Positions 15,122 through 23,346 of a DNA stretch of 54,923 bases are shown here, one piece after another (the stretch's first letter is position 1; every line of letters begins with the position of its first letter). A program made the position numbers and the translations under genes. A model generated the notes under the pieces. That model did no database searches. It saw nothing but the letters and a program-made list of their open reading frames with translations, and had not been told where the DNA came from. This DNA is from Sphaerisporangium rufum (lineage in GTDB: Bacteria > Actinomycetota > Actinomycetes > Streptosporangiales > Streptosporangiaceae), in NCBI RefSeq assembly GCF_016863395.1, contig NZ_BOOU01000021.1, forward strand, positions 1 to 54,923. Reading direction: 5' to 3'.

Positions 15122-15192
15122 TCCGCCAGGCTAGTGCTTGGCGGCGGCCGTCTCTAATCACTTGATGCGGCTCGCCGCCGCCCGGCCGGTGA

Positions 15193-15909
15193 TCAGTTGG
15201 CCCGGCGCATGGCCTCGGTGATCCGCTCGGCGGCGGCCACGACCGGGGCGGCGTGCATCCGCCCGGGGGTGCGGGTCAGCCGCTCGATCGGCCCGGAGAC
15301 CGACACCGCCGCGATGACCTTTCCGCCGGACCCGCGGATCGGGGCCGAGACGCTGGCCACGCCCTGCTCGCGCTCGCCGACGCTGTGGGCCCAGCTGCGC
15401 CGGCGCACGCTCGCCAGGGTGGCGGCGGTGAACTTGGCGCCGCGCAGGCCGCGGTGCAGCCGGTCGGGCTCCTCCCAGGCGAGCAGCACCTGGGCCGCCG
15501 AGCCGGCGGTCATCGGCAGCGAGGACCCGACCGGTACGGTGTCGCGCAGGCCGCTGGCCCGCTCGGCGGCGGCGACGCAGACCCGCTCGTCGCCCTGCCG
15601 GCGGTACAGCTGCGCGCTCTCGCCGGTGATGTCGCGCAGGTGCACCAGCACCGGGGACGCCACGGCCAGCAGTCGGTCCTCGCCGGCCGCGGTGGACAAC
15701 TCCGACAGCCGCGGGCCGAGGATGAAGCGTCCCTGCGTGTCGCGGGAGACGATCCGGTGGTGTTCCAGGGCGACCGCCAGCCGGTGGGCGGTCGGCCGGG
15801 CCAGGCCGGTGGCCTGGACCAGCTGGGCCAGGGAGGCCGGGCCCGCCTCGAGGGCGTTGAGCACGAGGACGGCCTTGTCGAGTACGCCGACTCCGCTAGA
15901 GTTGTCCAT
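15193..15909 (-). CDS. ndgR: IclR-family regulator of amino-acid metabolism (NdgR-like)
   Basis: Product of 238 residues beginning [20 protein letters not shown], the signature start of Streptomyces NdgR; the upstream in-frame extension is not conserved and would run into the operator region. The N-terminal winged helix ([22 protein letters not shown]) precedes the IclR effector domain (residues about 80-235; [32 protein letters not shown]). NdgR homologues control leucine and methionine genes and bind between themselves and leuC. Here the gene is divergent from leuC with 134 bp between the starts, and two copies of a 17-bp motif lie in that gap. Confidence 0.93.
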   Translation of the reverse strand: MDNSSGVGVLDKAVLVLNALEAGPASLAQLVQATGLARPTAHRLAVALEHHRIVSRDTQGRFILGPRLSELSTAAGEDRLLAVASPVLVHLRDITGESAQLYRRQGDERVCVAAAERASGLRDTVPVGSSLPMTAGSAAQVLLAWEEPDRLHRGLRGAKFTAATLASVRRRSWAHSVGEREQGVASVSAPIRGSGGKVIAAVSVSGPIERLTRTPGRMHAAPVVAAAERITEAMRRAN

Positions 15910-15922
15910 ACGTCGATACTGA

Positions 15923-16009
15923 CGTCTCGCTATCCGAGATGCAACTGGCATCTCCCGCCGGGGCGGATAGGCTGTCCATATCCCGAAATTATCGTCTTAT
16001 CATACGAGA
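15923..16009. promoter_or_regulatory. Two candidate NdgR operators in the ndgR-leuC gap
   Basis: CGTCT-N4-AT-N-CGAGA occurs at 15923-15939 (CGTCTCGCTATCCGAGA) and 15993-16009 (CGTCTTATCATACGAGA), exactly 70 bp apart, about seven helical turns. The first copy overlaps a perfect dyad GAGATGC-AACTG-GCATCTC (15936-15954). Position between the regulator and its likely target supports an operator role. Confidence 0.6.
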
Positions 16010-16043
16010 CATCGGGGGATGTAACGCAAGGAGGCGTTCACAC

Positions 16044-17420
16044 ATGGGTCGCACACTGGCCGAGAAGGTATGGGAACAGCACGTCGTCCGGCGGGCCGAC
16101 GGGGAGCCCGACCTGCTGTACATCGACCTCCACCTCGTGCACGAGGTGACCAGCCCGCAGGCGTTCGACGGCCTGCGCATGGCCGGGCGCAAGGTGCGGC
16201 GGCCCGACCTGACCATCGCCACCGAGGACCACAACGTGCCCACGGTGCTCGGCCCGATCGCCGACCCGGTGTCCAAGGCGCAGGTCGAGACGCTGCGCAA
16301 GAACGCCGCAGAGTTCGGCGTCCGGCTGCACCCGATGGGCGACGCCGGCCAGGGCGTGGTGCACATCATCGGCCCGCAGTTCGGCCTCACCCAGCCCGGC
16401 ATGACGATCGTCTGCGGCGACTCGCACACCTCCACGCACGGCGCGTTCGGCGCCCTGGCGTTCGGCATCGGCACCTCCGAGGTGGAGCACGTGCTGGCCA
16501 CCCAGACGCTGCCGGCCTACCGGCCGAAGACCATGGCCATCGAGGTCTCCGGCGAGCTGCCCTACGGCGTCACCGCCAAGGACCTGATCCTCGCCGTGAT
16601 CGCCAAGATCGGCACCGGTGGCGGCCAGGGACACGTCGTGGAGTACCGCGGCGCCGCGGTCCGCGCGCTGTCCATGGAGGGCCGGATGACGGTCTGCAAC
16701 ATGTCGATCGAGGCCGGCGCCCGGGCCGGCATGATCGCGCCGGACGAGACGACGTTCGCCTACCTCCAGGGCCGCCCGCACGCCCCCTCCGGCGCCGACT
16801 GGGACGCCGCGGTGGAGTACTGGCGCTCGCTGCGCACCGACGACGACGCGGTCTTCGACACGGTGGTCGAGATCGACGCCTCGGCGCTCACGCCGTTCGT
16901 CACCTGGGGCACCAACCCGGGGCAGGGCGCGCCGCTGGACGCCGTGGTGCCCGAGCCGGACGACACCCCCGACCCGGCGGCGGCCCGCCGCGCGCTGGAG
17001 TACATGGGCCTGCGCGCCGGCACCCCGCTGCGCGAGGTCGAGGTGGACACCGTGTTCGTGGGGTCGTGCACCAACGGCCGGCTGGAGGACCTGCGCGCGG
17101 CGGCCGAGGTGCTGCGCGGGCGCACGGTCCGCACCCGCACGCTCATCGTCCCCGGTTCCATGCAGGTGCGGGCCGAGGCGGAGGCCGAGGGCCTGCACGA
17201 GGTGTTCCAGGCGGCGGGAGCCGAGTGGCGCCAGGCCGGCTGCTCGATGTGCCTGGGCATGAACCCCGACACCCTCGCGCCGGGCGAGCGCAGCGCCTCC
17301 ACCTCCAACCGCAACTTCGAGGGCCGCCAGGGCAAGGGCGGGCGCACCCACCTGGTGTCTCCGGCGGTCGCCGCCGCCACCGCCGTCACCGGCCGTCTCA
17401 CCGCGCCCGCCGACCTGTAA
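16044..17420 (+). CDS. leuC: 3-isopropylmalate dehydratase large subunit
   Basis: Product of 458 residues starting [13 protein letters not shown], with GGAGG 9 bases upstream. Aconitase-family features include [18 protein letters not shown], the [19 protein letters not shown] block, and the 4Fe-4S cysteines in [14 protein letters not shown] and [12 protein letters not shown]. With LeuD it isomerises 2-isopropylmalate to 3-isopropylmalate, and the same enzyme is used on citramalate in the CimA route. It forms an operon with leuD, 14 bases downstream, divergent from ndgR. Confidence 0.97.
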   Translation: MGRTLAEKVWEQHVVRRADGEPDLLYIDLHLVHEVTSPQAFDGLRMAGRKVRRPDLTIATEDHNVPTVLGPIADPVSKAQVETLRKNAAEFGVRLHPMGDAGQGVVHIIGPQFGLTQPGMTIVCGDSHTSTHGAFGALAFGIGTSEVEHVLATQTLPAYRPKTMAIEVSGELPYGVTAKDLILAVIAKIGTGGGQGHVVEYRGAAVRALSMEGRMTVCNMSIEAGARAGMIAPDETTFAYLQGRPHAPSGADWDAAVEYWRSLRTDDDAVFDTVVEIDASALTPFVTWGTNPGQGAPLDAVVPEPDDTPDPAAARRALEYMGLRAGTPLREVEVDTVFVGSCTNGRLEDLRAAAEVLRGRTVRTRTLIVPGSMQVRAEAEAEGLHEVFQAAGAEWRQAGCSMCLGMNPDTLAPGERSASTSNRNFEGRQGKGGRTHLVSPAVAAATAVTGRLTAPADL

Positions 17421-17434
17421 GGAGCCTTTCGACC

Positions 17435-18022
17435 ATGGACGCCTTCACCACGCACACCGGCCGGGCCGTGCCGCTGCGCCGCAGCAACGTCGACACCGAC
17501 CAGATCATCCCCGCCGTGTGGCTCAAGCAGGTCAGCCGGACCGGCTTCGAGAAGGGCCTGTTCGCCGCCTGGCGCGAGGACCCGTCGTTCGTGCTGAACG
17601 ACCCGGCCTACGCCGGCGCCTCCGTGCTGGTCGCCGGCCCCGACTTCGGCACCGGCTCCTCCCGCGAGCACGCGGTGTGGGCCCTGCAGCAGTACGGCTT
17701 CCGGGCGGTCATCGCGGCCCGGTTCGGCGACATCTTCCGCAACAACGCCACCAAGATGGGGCTGCTGCCGGTGGTGCTGCCCGCGGCCACCGTGGAGGCC
17801 CTGCAGGCCGCCGCGGAGGCCGACCCGGCCACCGAGGTGACCGTCGACCTCCAGGCCCGCCAGGTGCGCTGGGGGAGCGAGACCGCCGGCTTCGAGATCG
17901 ACGACTACACCCGCTGGCGGCTGCTGGAAGGGCTGGACGACATCGGGCTGACCCTTCGGCACGCCGAGGAGGTGGCCGCCTACGAGGGCGGCCGGCAGCG
18001 GTGGCTGCCGACGACCGTCTGA
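17435..18022 (+). CDS. leuD: 3-isopropylmalate dehydratase small subunit
   Basis: Product of 195 residues. It shows the swivel-domain signature: [18 protein letters not shown] at 16-33, [20 protein letters not shown] and [20 protein letters not shown]. It partners LeuC in the cytosol. The stop codon of leuC is part of the Shine-Dalgarno TAAGGAG for this gene, indicating tight translational coupling. A strong hairpin at 18045 closes the operon. Confidence 0.97.
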   Translation: MDAFTTHTGRAVPLRRSNVDTDQIIPAVWLKQVSRTGFEKGLFAAWREDPSFVLNDPAYAGASVLVAGPDFGTGSSREHAVWALQQYGFRAVIAARFGDIFRNNATKMGLLPVVLPAATVEALQAAAEADPATEVTVDLQARQVRWGSETAGFEIDDYTRWRLLEGLDDIGLTLRHAEEVAAYEGGRQRWLPTTV

Positions 18023-18044
18023 CCGGCGCCCCGGGCGGACGGGC

Positions 18045-18080
18045 CGGCACGGCGGGCGGGCGACGCCCCCCGCCGTGCCG
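18045..18080 (+). terminator. Terminator of leuCD
   Basis: CGGCACGGCGGG / CCCGCCGTGCCG, 12 perfect pairs with a 12-base loop, 23 bases after the leuD stop. No T-run. Confidence 0.7.
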
Positions 18081-18401
18081 TCCGGCGCCGGAATGGACGC
18101 GGCTATGCGGTGATACCTGGTGATCTGCCACCCCACCTGGGGCGATATCGGCCGCCCGCGCACCCGTCCGGCGGCCCGCCGGACGGCCGGATCCGACACG
18201 CCGAGCAGGCGCAACATCGCGGAATGTGATTGAGTCCTGGCCGCCTGTCCCCTAATTTCAAGCGGGTAAGGGGTTTCTGACCGTTGACCGGTGGGTGCGT
18301 GCCGAAACCCCGTGCTACGCACACCGGGTGAGACGGGGTCGCGCGCCAGCGACGGCGACGCTCACCCGTTGGACAGCGGTGATCAGGGGGAGCAGAGCTA
18401 G
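18081..18401 (+). other. Gene-free leader region of hup
   Basis: About 320 bases without a plausible gene. It contains CCCCT / AGGGG (18249-18273) and a bulged hairpin CCGGTG-GG-TGCGT with ACGCA-CACCGG (18288-18327) just before the hup Shine-Dalgarno, so the hup mRNA may have a folded 5' leader. No convincing -35/-10 pair was found. Confidence 0.4.
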
Positions 18402-18701
18402 ATGAACAAGCGAGAACTCGTGGACGCGATCGCAGATCGGGTCGGCGACAGGAAGACCGCGACCGAGGCCGTGAACGCGATCATCGAGGCCATCCAGCAC
18501 GCCGTCGCGAACGGGGAGAAGGTCTCGATCACGGGCTTCGGCGCGTTCGAGATGGCGCACAAGCCGGCCCGGCAGGCCCGTAACCCGTCGACCGGCGAGC
18601 CCATCAAGGTGGCGGAGAGCTGGGGCCCCAAGTTCCGGCCCGGCGCCGACTTCAAGGAGCTGGTGAACACCTCCGGGAAGAAGGCGTCCAGGAAGAAGTG
18701 A
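18402..18701 (+). CDS. hup: HU family DNA-binding protein
   Basis: Product of 99 residues with the full HU fold: MNKRELVDAIADRVGDRK, ISITGFGAFEM-type core (here VSITGFGAFEMAHK) and the DNA-binding arm ARQARNPSTGEPIKVAES followed by FRPGADFKELVN. HU dimers bend and compact DNA. In many actinobacteria the gene at this position next to leuCD encodes a version with a long Lys/Ala-rich tail (HupB/HupS); here the tail is only about ten residues (TSGKKASRKK). A good Shine-Dalgarno GGGGGAG lies 9 bases before ATG. Confidence 0.96.
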   Translation: MNKRELVDAIADRVGDRKTATEAVNAIIEAIQHAVANGEKVSITGFGAFEMAHKPARQARNPSTGEPIKVAESWGPKFRPGADFKELVNTSGKKASRKK

Positions 18702-18718
18702 CCGTTCCACCAGTGCCG

Positions 18719-18750
18719 GCGCCCGGTCACCCGTCAGGGGGGCCGGGCGC
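18719..18750. terminator. Hairpin terminator between hup and the cold-shock-like gene
   Basis: GCGCCCGG / CCGGGCGC, 8 perfect pairs with a 16-base loop, between two convergent genes; it overlaps the 3' end of the minus-strand gene. Confidence 0.6.
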
Positions 18751-18972
18751 TCGCGTGCCGGGGGGCGGCGGCTCCGGAAGCGGGAAGCCGGCCAGGGTGA
18801 TCGCGGTGACGGCGCCGCCGGCCACCCGGATGTTCACCCGCTGGCCGGAGCGCAGCAGCCGCAGCGGGCTCGCGTCGAAGGCGGCCGCGCCGAACGGGAT
18901 CTCGGCGCCGTCGTCCAGCAGGACCGAGCCGGCGCGGGCCGCCGGGTCGAACGCGCGTACGGTGCCCTGCAC
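18727..18972 (-). CDS. Small cold-shock-domain-like (OB-fold) protein
   Basis: Product of 81 residues from GTG at 18972. The sequence QGTVRAFDPAARAGSVLLDD, then GAEIPFGAAAF and LRLLRSGQRVNIRVAGG, follows the strand order and Gly/Phe spacing of cold-shock domains (compare GTVKWFN and the final VNFEV strand), but lacks the RNP1 aromatic residues in canonical form. A Pro-rich tail ends the protein. A similar small gene beside hup is seen in related genomes from memory. A longer in-frame extension upstream is possible but overlaps the TetR gene. RNA or DNA binding is an inference from the fold. Confidence 0.6.
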   Translation of the reverse strand: MQGTVRAFDPAARAGSVLLDDGAEIPFGAAAFDASPLRLLRSGQRVNIRVAGGAVTAITLAGFPLPEPPPPGTRAPGPPDG

Positions 18973-19028
18973 GCCGGCCAGTCTAGCCCCGGGCACGCGC
19001 GAGGCCGCGGCGGCACGGTCCGGCGGCG

Positions 19029-19796
19029 TCACGGCTCCCGCGGGTCGCCCGCCGCGGCGCCGCCGGGCGGCCGCTCGATGTAGGAGGCGAGACCGCGCAG
19101 GATGATCTCCAGGCCCAGGTCGAACCGCTGGTCGTTGTTCTCGGCGAAGAAGTCCGCCGACAGCTCGACCAGGTTGGGGAAGCGGTCGGGCGGCAGCTCC
19201 TCGAAATAGCCCTGGATGGTGGCGCGCATCTCGTCCCAGCTGGCCAGCTCGGCGGTGCGCCGGCGGTCCTCCCACATCTGCTCCTCCAGCACGAAGGCGT
19301 CGGTGTAGGTGGCCAGCAGGTCGCCGGCGGTGGCCGCCAGCCGGGGCGGCAGCCCGGCCGCCCGGAAGATGGCGATCAGGCGTTCCATGTACGGGAACAG
19401 CTGCGGGGTGAACGGCAGCCCGGACATGGACACCTTGGCCATGTCCCGGTGGGCCAGCAGGCGGGCCCGGCCGCTGCGGGCGAACTCCTTGAGCTGCTCC
19501 TGCCAGTGCTCGGGGTCGGCGTCGGGCAGCGGATACTCCCGGAACAGCCGCTCGTACATCAGCTGCAGCAGCTCGTTCTTGCTCGCGACGTGCGCGTACA
19601 GCGCGGAGACCGCGACGCCGAGCTCGCCGGCGACCTGGCGCATGCTGAGCCGGTCGAACCCGTCCCGGTCCAGTACGTCGTAGGCGGCGTCCACGATGCG
19701 GTCGCGGGTGAGCGGGACGCGTGCCGGGGCCTGCCTCCGCCGCGAGCGCGCCCACGGGGGCGGCGGCACGGAGTCGTCCTGCTCCGGATCGCTCAT
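19029..19796 (-). CDS. TetR-family regulator of the adjacent MFS exporter
   Basis: Product of 255 residues. After a disordered 27-residue head (SVPPPPWARSRRRQAP) comes a TetR helix-turn-helix: LTRDRIVDAAYDVLDRDGFD, LSMRQVAGELGVAVSALYAH, VASKNELLQLMYERLF. The C-terminal ligand domain resembles the TetR_C class of drug-sensing repressors. It is divergent from the 14-TM exporter at 20064 across 267 bp that hold several GAACA/TGTTC dyads, the usual arrangement of a repressor controlling an efflux pump and itself. Confidence 0.9.
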   Translation of the reverse strand: MSDPEQDDSVPPPPWARSRRRQAPARVPLTRDRIVDAAYDVLDRDGFDRLSMRQVAGELGVAVSALYAHVASKNELLQLMYERLFREYPLPDADPEHWQEQLKEFARSGRARLLAHRDMAKVSMSGLPFTPQLFPYMERLIAIFRAAGLPPRLAATAGDLLATYTDAFVLEEQMWEDRRRTAELASWDEMRATIQGYFEELPPDRFPNLVELSADFFAENNDQRFDLGLEIILRGLASYIERPPGGAAAGDPREP

Positions 19797-19909
19797 GCGT
19801 CATCGCCCTTTCGCGCCCTCGGATGGTCCCGAGGAGTCTAGTCGGCCACCCTCCGGCCGCCCGCGCACCGCGGGCCCGGCCGCCCACGCACGTCGGTGAA
19901 CGAGAATTC

Positions 19910-20018
19910 GCGATATATCTTGTCAGGGGGAGTCTTGCGACATATCTTAAGAACAGCGCACTTTGCATAGTACGCTGTTCAATGATAGAACAACGCTCAG
20001 TCTATTGAACAGTGTTCA
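19910..20018. promoter_or_regulatory. Operator cluster between TetR and MFS genes
   Basis: Inverted GAACA/TGTTC elements recur: GAACAGCG (19951-19958) with CGCTGTTC (19973-19980); TGTTC-AATGATA-GAACA (19976-19992); and the compact dyad TGAACA-G-TGTTCA (20006-20018). Upstream, GCGATATATCTT (19910) and GCGACATATCTT (19937) form a direct repeat 27 bp apart. The strip is AT-rich compared with its surroundings and must contain both promoters. Confidence 0.6.
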
Positions 20019-20063
20019 TCTCTACGGCGCCGAGCCGGCGCGCACACCCCCTGGAGGAATCCC

Positions 20064-21776
20064 ATGACCAGCGTCGACACCGGTGTCCAGCCGGCTCCGC
20101 CCGGCGCCGCCCCGCCGTACCGATGGCGGTGGGCCGCTCTCTTCGTGATCCTCGCCGCCGAGGTCATGGACCTGCTGGACGCGACGGTCACCAACATCGC
20201 CGGCCCCACCATCCGGGGTGACCTCGGCGGCAGCGCCGCCGTCATCCAGTGGCTCGGCGCCGCCTACACCCTGGCCATGGCGGTCGGCCTGATCACCGGC
20301 GGGCGGCTCGGCGACATCTTCGGCCGCAAGCGGATGTTCCTCCTCGGCGCCGCCGGGTTCACCGCCGGCTCGCTGCTGTGCGCGGTGGCCCAGGAGCCCT
20401 GGCAGCTGGTCGCCGCCCGGGTCGTCCAGGGTCTGTTCGGCGCGGTCATGCTGCCCCAGGGCCTCGGCATGATCAAGGAGATGTTCCCGCCCGAGGAGAT
20501 GCAGAAGGCGTTCGGCCTCTTCGGTCCGGTCATGGGCCTTTCCTCGGTCGGCGGTCCGACGCTGGCCGGCTGGCTGGTCGAGGCCGACCTGCTCGGCACC
20601 GGCTGGCGCATGATCTTTCTGATCAACCTGCCGCTCGGGCTGGCCGCCGTGCTGCTCGGCCTGCGGTTCCTGCCCGAGTCCCGCTCTCCGCGACCGCCGC
20701 GGCTGGACATCCCCGGGGCGATCCTGGTCTCGGCGGCCGGCCTGCTGCTGGTCTTCCCCCTGGTGCAGGGCCGCGAGTACGACTGGCCGCTCTGGTCGTT
20801 CCTGATGATCGGCGCCTCGGTCCTGGTCTTCGTGCTCTTCGGCCGCTACGAGGCCCGGCGCGGCCGGGCCGGCGGCGACCCGCTGGTCGTTCCCGGCCTG
20901 TTCCGCAAGCGTGCCTTCACCGGCGGGCTCGTCCTCGGCCTGGTGTTCTTCGCGGCCATGATCGGCTTCGTGCTGTCGCTCAACCTGCACACCCAGATGG
21001 GCCTGGGGTACTCCACCCTCAAGGCCGGCGTGTCGATGATCCCGTGGTCGCTCGGCATGGTGATCGGCTTCGGCATCGCCCAGCCGCTGCAGAAGTTCGG
21101 CCGCGGGCTGCTCCAGGGCGGAACGGTCGTCATGGCCCTCGGCGTGCTCGCGCTCGTCGTCACGCTGAACATGGCCGGCACCGGCCTGACGCCGTGGCAG
21201 CTGGCCCCGGCGCTGGCGCTGACCGGCATCGGCATGGGCGCGATGATGGCGCCGTTCTTCGACATCGTGCTGGCCGGCGTGGAGGATCACGAGACCGGCT
21301 CGGCCTCCGGCAGCCTGACCGCCGTCCAGCAGCTCGGCGGCGCGTTCGGCGTGGCCCTGCTCGGCACGGTGTTCTTCGGCATGATCGGTGGTGGGGTCAC
21401 CGGGGCGGCCGACGACCAGGCGCCGCGGCTGCGCACCGCGCTGGCCGCCGCCCAGGTGCCCGCGCCGGCGCAGGACCGGTTGGTCGCCGGGCTGCGTGCC
21501 TGCGGCCGCGACCGGGTGGTGGCCGAGGACCCGGCCGAGATGCCCGCCTCCTGTGACCGGCTGGTGGCCGAGGCCCGGGCCGCCGCGCCGACCCCGCAGG
21601 CGGCCGCGGACATCGCCCGGGCGCTCAACGACAGTGGGCGCCGGTCGGTCCAGGAAGGCTCGGCGAGCGCGATGAAGTCCGTCCTGTGGCTGGTGGACGG
21701 CATGTTGCTGCTCGTCCTGCTGATCTCCTTCCTGCTGCCCCGCCACGCCCGGGAGAACGGCGGCCCCGGTCACTGA
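20064..21776 (+). CDS. MFS drug exporter, DHA2 (14-TM) family
   Basis: Product of 570 residues in the inner membrane. The DHA2 motif LLDATVTNIAGPTI lies in the first helix, followed by GLITGGRLGDIFGRKRMFL (motif A) and VVQGLFGAVMLPQG (motif B/C region). About fourteen hydrophobic segments can be counted, the last near LLLVLLISFLLP. Such proteins export cationic dyes, antibiotics or biosynthetic products by proton antiport. The large loop before the last helix (about residues 455-535) is soluble and Ala-rich with cysteines (RACGRDRVV, PASCDR). Expression is presumably repressed by the divergent TetR protein. Confidence 0.92.
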   Translation: MTSVDTGVQPAPPGAAPPYRWRWAALFVILAAEVMDLLDATVTNIAGPTIRGDLGGSAAVIQWLGAAYTLAMAVGLITGGRLGDIFGRKRMFLLGAAGFTAGSLLCAVAQEPWQLVAARVVQGLFGAVMLPQGLGMIKEMFPPEEMQKAFGLFGPVMGLSSVGGPTLAGWLVEADLLGTGWRMIFLINLPLGLAAVLLGLRFLPESRSPRPPRLDIPGAILVSAAGLLLVFPLVQGREYDWPLWSFLMIGASVLVFVLFGRYEARRGRAGGDPLVVPGLFRKRAFTGGLVLGLVFFAAMIGFVLSLNLHTQMGLGYSTLKAGVSMIPWSLGMVIGFGIAQPLQKFGRGLLQGGTVVMALGVLALVVTLNMAGTGLTPWQLAPALALTGIGMGAMMAPFFDIVLAGVEDHETGSASGSLTAVQQLGGAFGVALLGTVFFGMIGGGVTGAADDQAPRLRTALAAAQVPAPAQDRLVAGLRACGRDRVVAEDPAEMPASCDRLVAEARAAAPTPQAAADIARALNDSGRRSVQEGSASAMKSVLWLVDGMLLLVLLISFLLPRHARENGGPGH

Positions 21777-21790
21777 CCGCCGCCCGGACG

Positions 21791-21815
21791 CCGGGACCGC
21801 CGCTAGCGGTCCCGG
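21791..21815. terminator. Bidirectional terminator between MFS gene and cofC
   Basis: CCGGGACCGC / GCGGTCCCGG with a 5-base loop; it contains the stop codon of the minus-strand gene. Confidence 0.7.
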
Positions 21816-22504
21816 TCCGGCGGCCAGGCCGCCGACTCCCGCAGGGTCGCCACCACGGCCGCGGTGTGCGGGCCGACGCCCAGGGCGAGCGCGGCGGCCA
21901 GGTCGGCCGGGGTGTCGACGTCCCGGCGGACCGAGGGCACGCCGGGCACGGCCAGCTCCTTCGCCCCGCCGGCCAGGTGCCGGGCCCGGGACTCGCCGCC
22001 GAATCCCGGGGTGAACGCCACCCCCGGGCGTACCCCGTAGAACGTGGTGCCGATCTCCGCCGCGTCCGGCAGGAACGCGCTGTCGAACTCCCCGGCCGCC
22101 GCCAGCACCGCCGCCAGCTCCGCGGGCCGCAGCGCGGGCAGGTCGGCCTGCAGCGCGCCCACCGGCCCGGCCGGCGCCAGCCGGGCCGCCTCGGCGCCGC
22201 CGTGCCGCAGCGCGGCGTTCAGCCCGGCCAGCGGGTCGGGCACCACGCGGGCGCCGAGCGCCGCCAGCGCCGCCGCCGGCACCGGATCACCGGTCACCAC
22301 CACCACCCGCGCCACCGCCGGGCAGGCCAGGGCCGCCGCCACCGTGTCGCAGGCGATCGCCACCGCCAGGGCGGCCCGGTGCGGCCCGGTCGCGGCCGCC
22401 AGCCGGGTCTTGGCGGCGAGCAGCGTCTTCACCGGCACCACCAGGGTCCAGCCGGGGGGCCCGGGACGCCCGCCGGGATTCGTACCGCGCATAGCCTTAA
22501 GCAT
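21803..22504 (-). CDS. cofC: Phosphoenolpyruvate/2-phospholactate guanylyltransferase (F420 synthesis)
   Basis: Product of 233 residues. It matches CofC/FbiD: WTLVVPVKTLLAAKTRLA near the start (nucleotide-binding loop with Lys-Thr-Arg), VVVVTGDP, VVPDPLAGLNAALRHG, GALQADLPALRP (the Asp pair binding metal), PGFGGESRARHL and RDVDTPADL. The enzyme activates phosphoenolpyruvate or 2-phospholactate with GTP, the first step of coenzyme F420 side-chain assembly. The start is uncertain: ATG 22504 has GAGG close by, and ATG 22492 is equally possible. It is divergent from plsC, an arrangement known in other actinomycetes. Confidence 0.88.
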   Translation of the reverse strand: MLKAMRGTNPGGRPGPPGWTLVVPVKTLLAAKTRLAAATGPHRAALAVAIACDTVAAALACPAVARVVVVTGDPVPAAALAALGARVVPDPLAGLNAALRHGGAEAARLAPAGPVGALQADLPALRPAELAAVLAAAGEFDSAFLPDAAEIGTTFYGVRPGVAFTPGFGGESRARHLAGGAKELAVPGVPSVRRDVDTPADLAAALALGVGPHTAAVVATLRESAAWPPDRDR

Positions 22505-22569
22505 CGCGCCTCGACATCCTGTGCGGCCAACCGGGAGACTGAGGGCGCCCGCATGACTTGGAGGAGTCG

Positions 22570-23286
22570 ATGAGCCGCCCCGGACGCCCGCCCATCCACT
22601 GGGAAGCCCTGGTCGTGATGATCGTGAAGACGGTGCTGTACCTCTTCACCAAGCGCGACTGGCGGGGCGCCGAGCACCTGCCGCGGCAGGGCGGTGTGAT
22701 CATCGCGGCGAACCACCTGTCCTGGACCGACCCGCTGATGCTGGCGCACTACGTCTACGACGGCGGCCGCTGGCCGGTCTACCTGGCCAAGTCCGGAGTG
22801 TTCGACATCCCGGTGATCGGGTCGATCATCCGCAAGTGCAAGCAGATCCCGGTGTACCGCGGCAGCACCGACGCGGCCCGCTCGCTGCGGCACGCCGAGG
22901 ACGCGCTGCGCGAGGGCGCCAGCGTGATCTTCTATCCGGAGGGCACGATCACCCGCGATCCCGACCACTGGCCGATGGCCGGCAAGACGGGCGTGGCCCG
23001 GCTCGCGCTGGCCACCGGCGTGCCGGTGATCCCGGTCGCGCACTGGGGTGCCCAGGAGCTGCTTCCGTACGGGGGCAGGCGCCCTCGGCTGTTCCCGCGC
23101 AAGACGTTCCACGCGCTGGCCGGCCCGCCGGTCGACCTGTCGCGCTACCAGGGGCAGCCGATGCGCGGCAAGGTGCTGCAGGAGGCCACCGCCGACATCA
23201 TGGCCGCCATCACCGCCCAGCTGGCCGAGCTGCGCGGCGAGAAGGCCCCCGACGACCCGTTCCAGGCCGAGACCCGTGCGGGGTGA
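22570..23286 (+). CDS. plsC: 1-acyl-sn-glycerol-3-phosphate acyltransferase
   Basis: Product of 238 residues. Acyltransferase motifs are in order: ANHLSWTDPLML (H-x4-D catalytic pair), PVYRGSTDAARSL (substrate Arg), VIFYPEGTITRD and VPVIPVAHWGAQELLP. A hydrophobic stretch VVMIVKTVLYLFT near the start suggests membrane association. It acylates lysophosphatidate to phosphatidate. ATG is preceded by GGAGGAG at 5 bases. gpsA, which supplies glycerol 3-phosphate, follows 60 bases downstream, so the two steps of phospholipid precursor supply are together. Confidence 0.92.
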   Translation: MSRPGRPPIHWEALVVMIVKTVLYLFTKRDWRGAEHLPRQGGVIIAANHLSWTDPLMLAHYVYDGGRWPVYLAKSGVFDIPVIGSIIRKCKQIPVYRGSTDAARSLRHAEDALREGASVIFYPEGTITRDPDHWPMAGKTGVARLALATGVPVIPVAHWGAQELLPYGGRRPRLFPRKTFHALAGPPVDLSRYQGQPMRGKVLQEATADIMAAITAQLAELRGEKAPDDPFQAETRAG

Positions 23287-23346
23287 CGCCGGCCGCCCGG
23301 CTGCGGGTGGCGTCACGCGGTGGCGCGGTGCGCGTACGGTGTGCCC

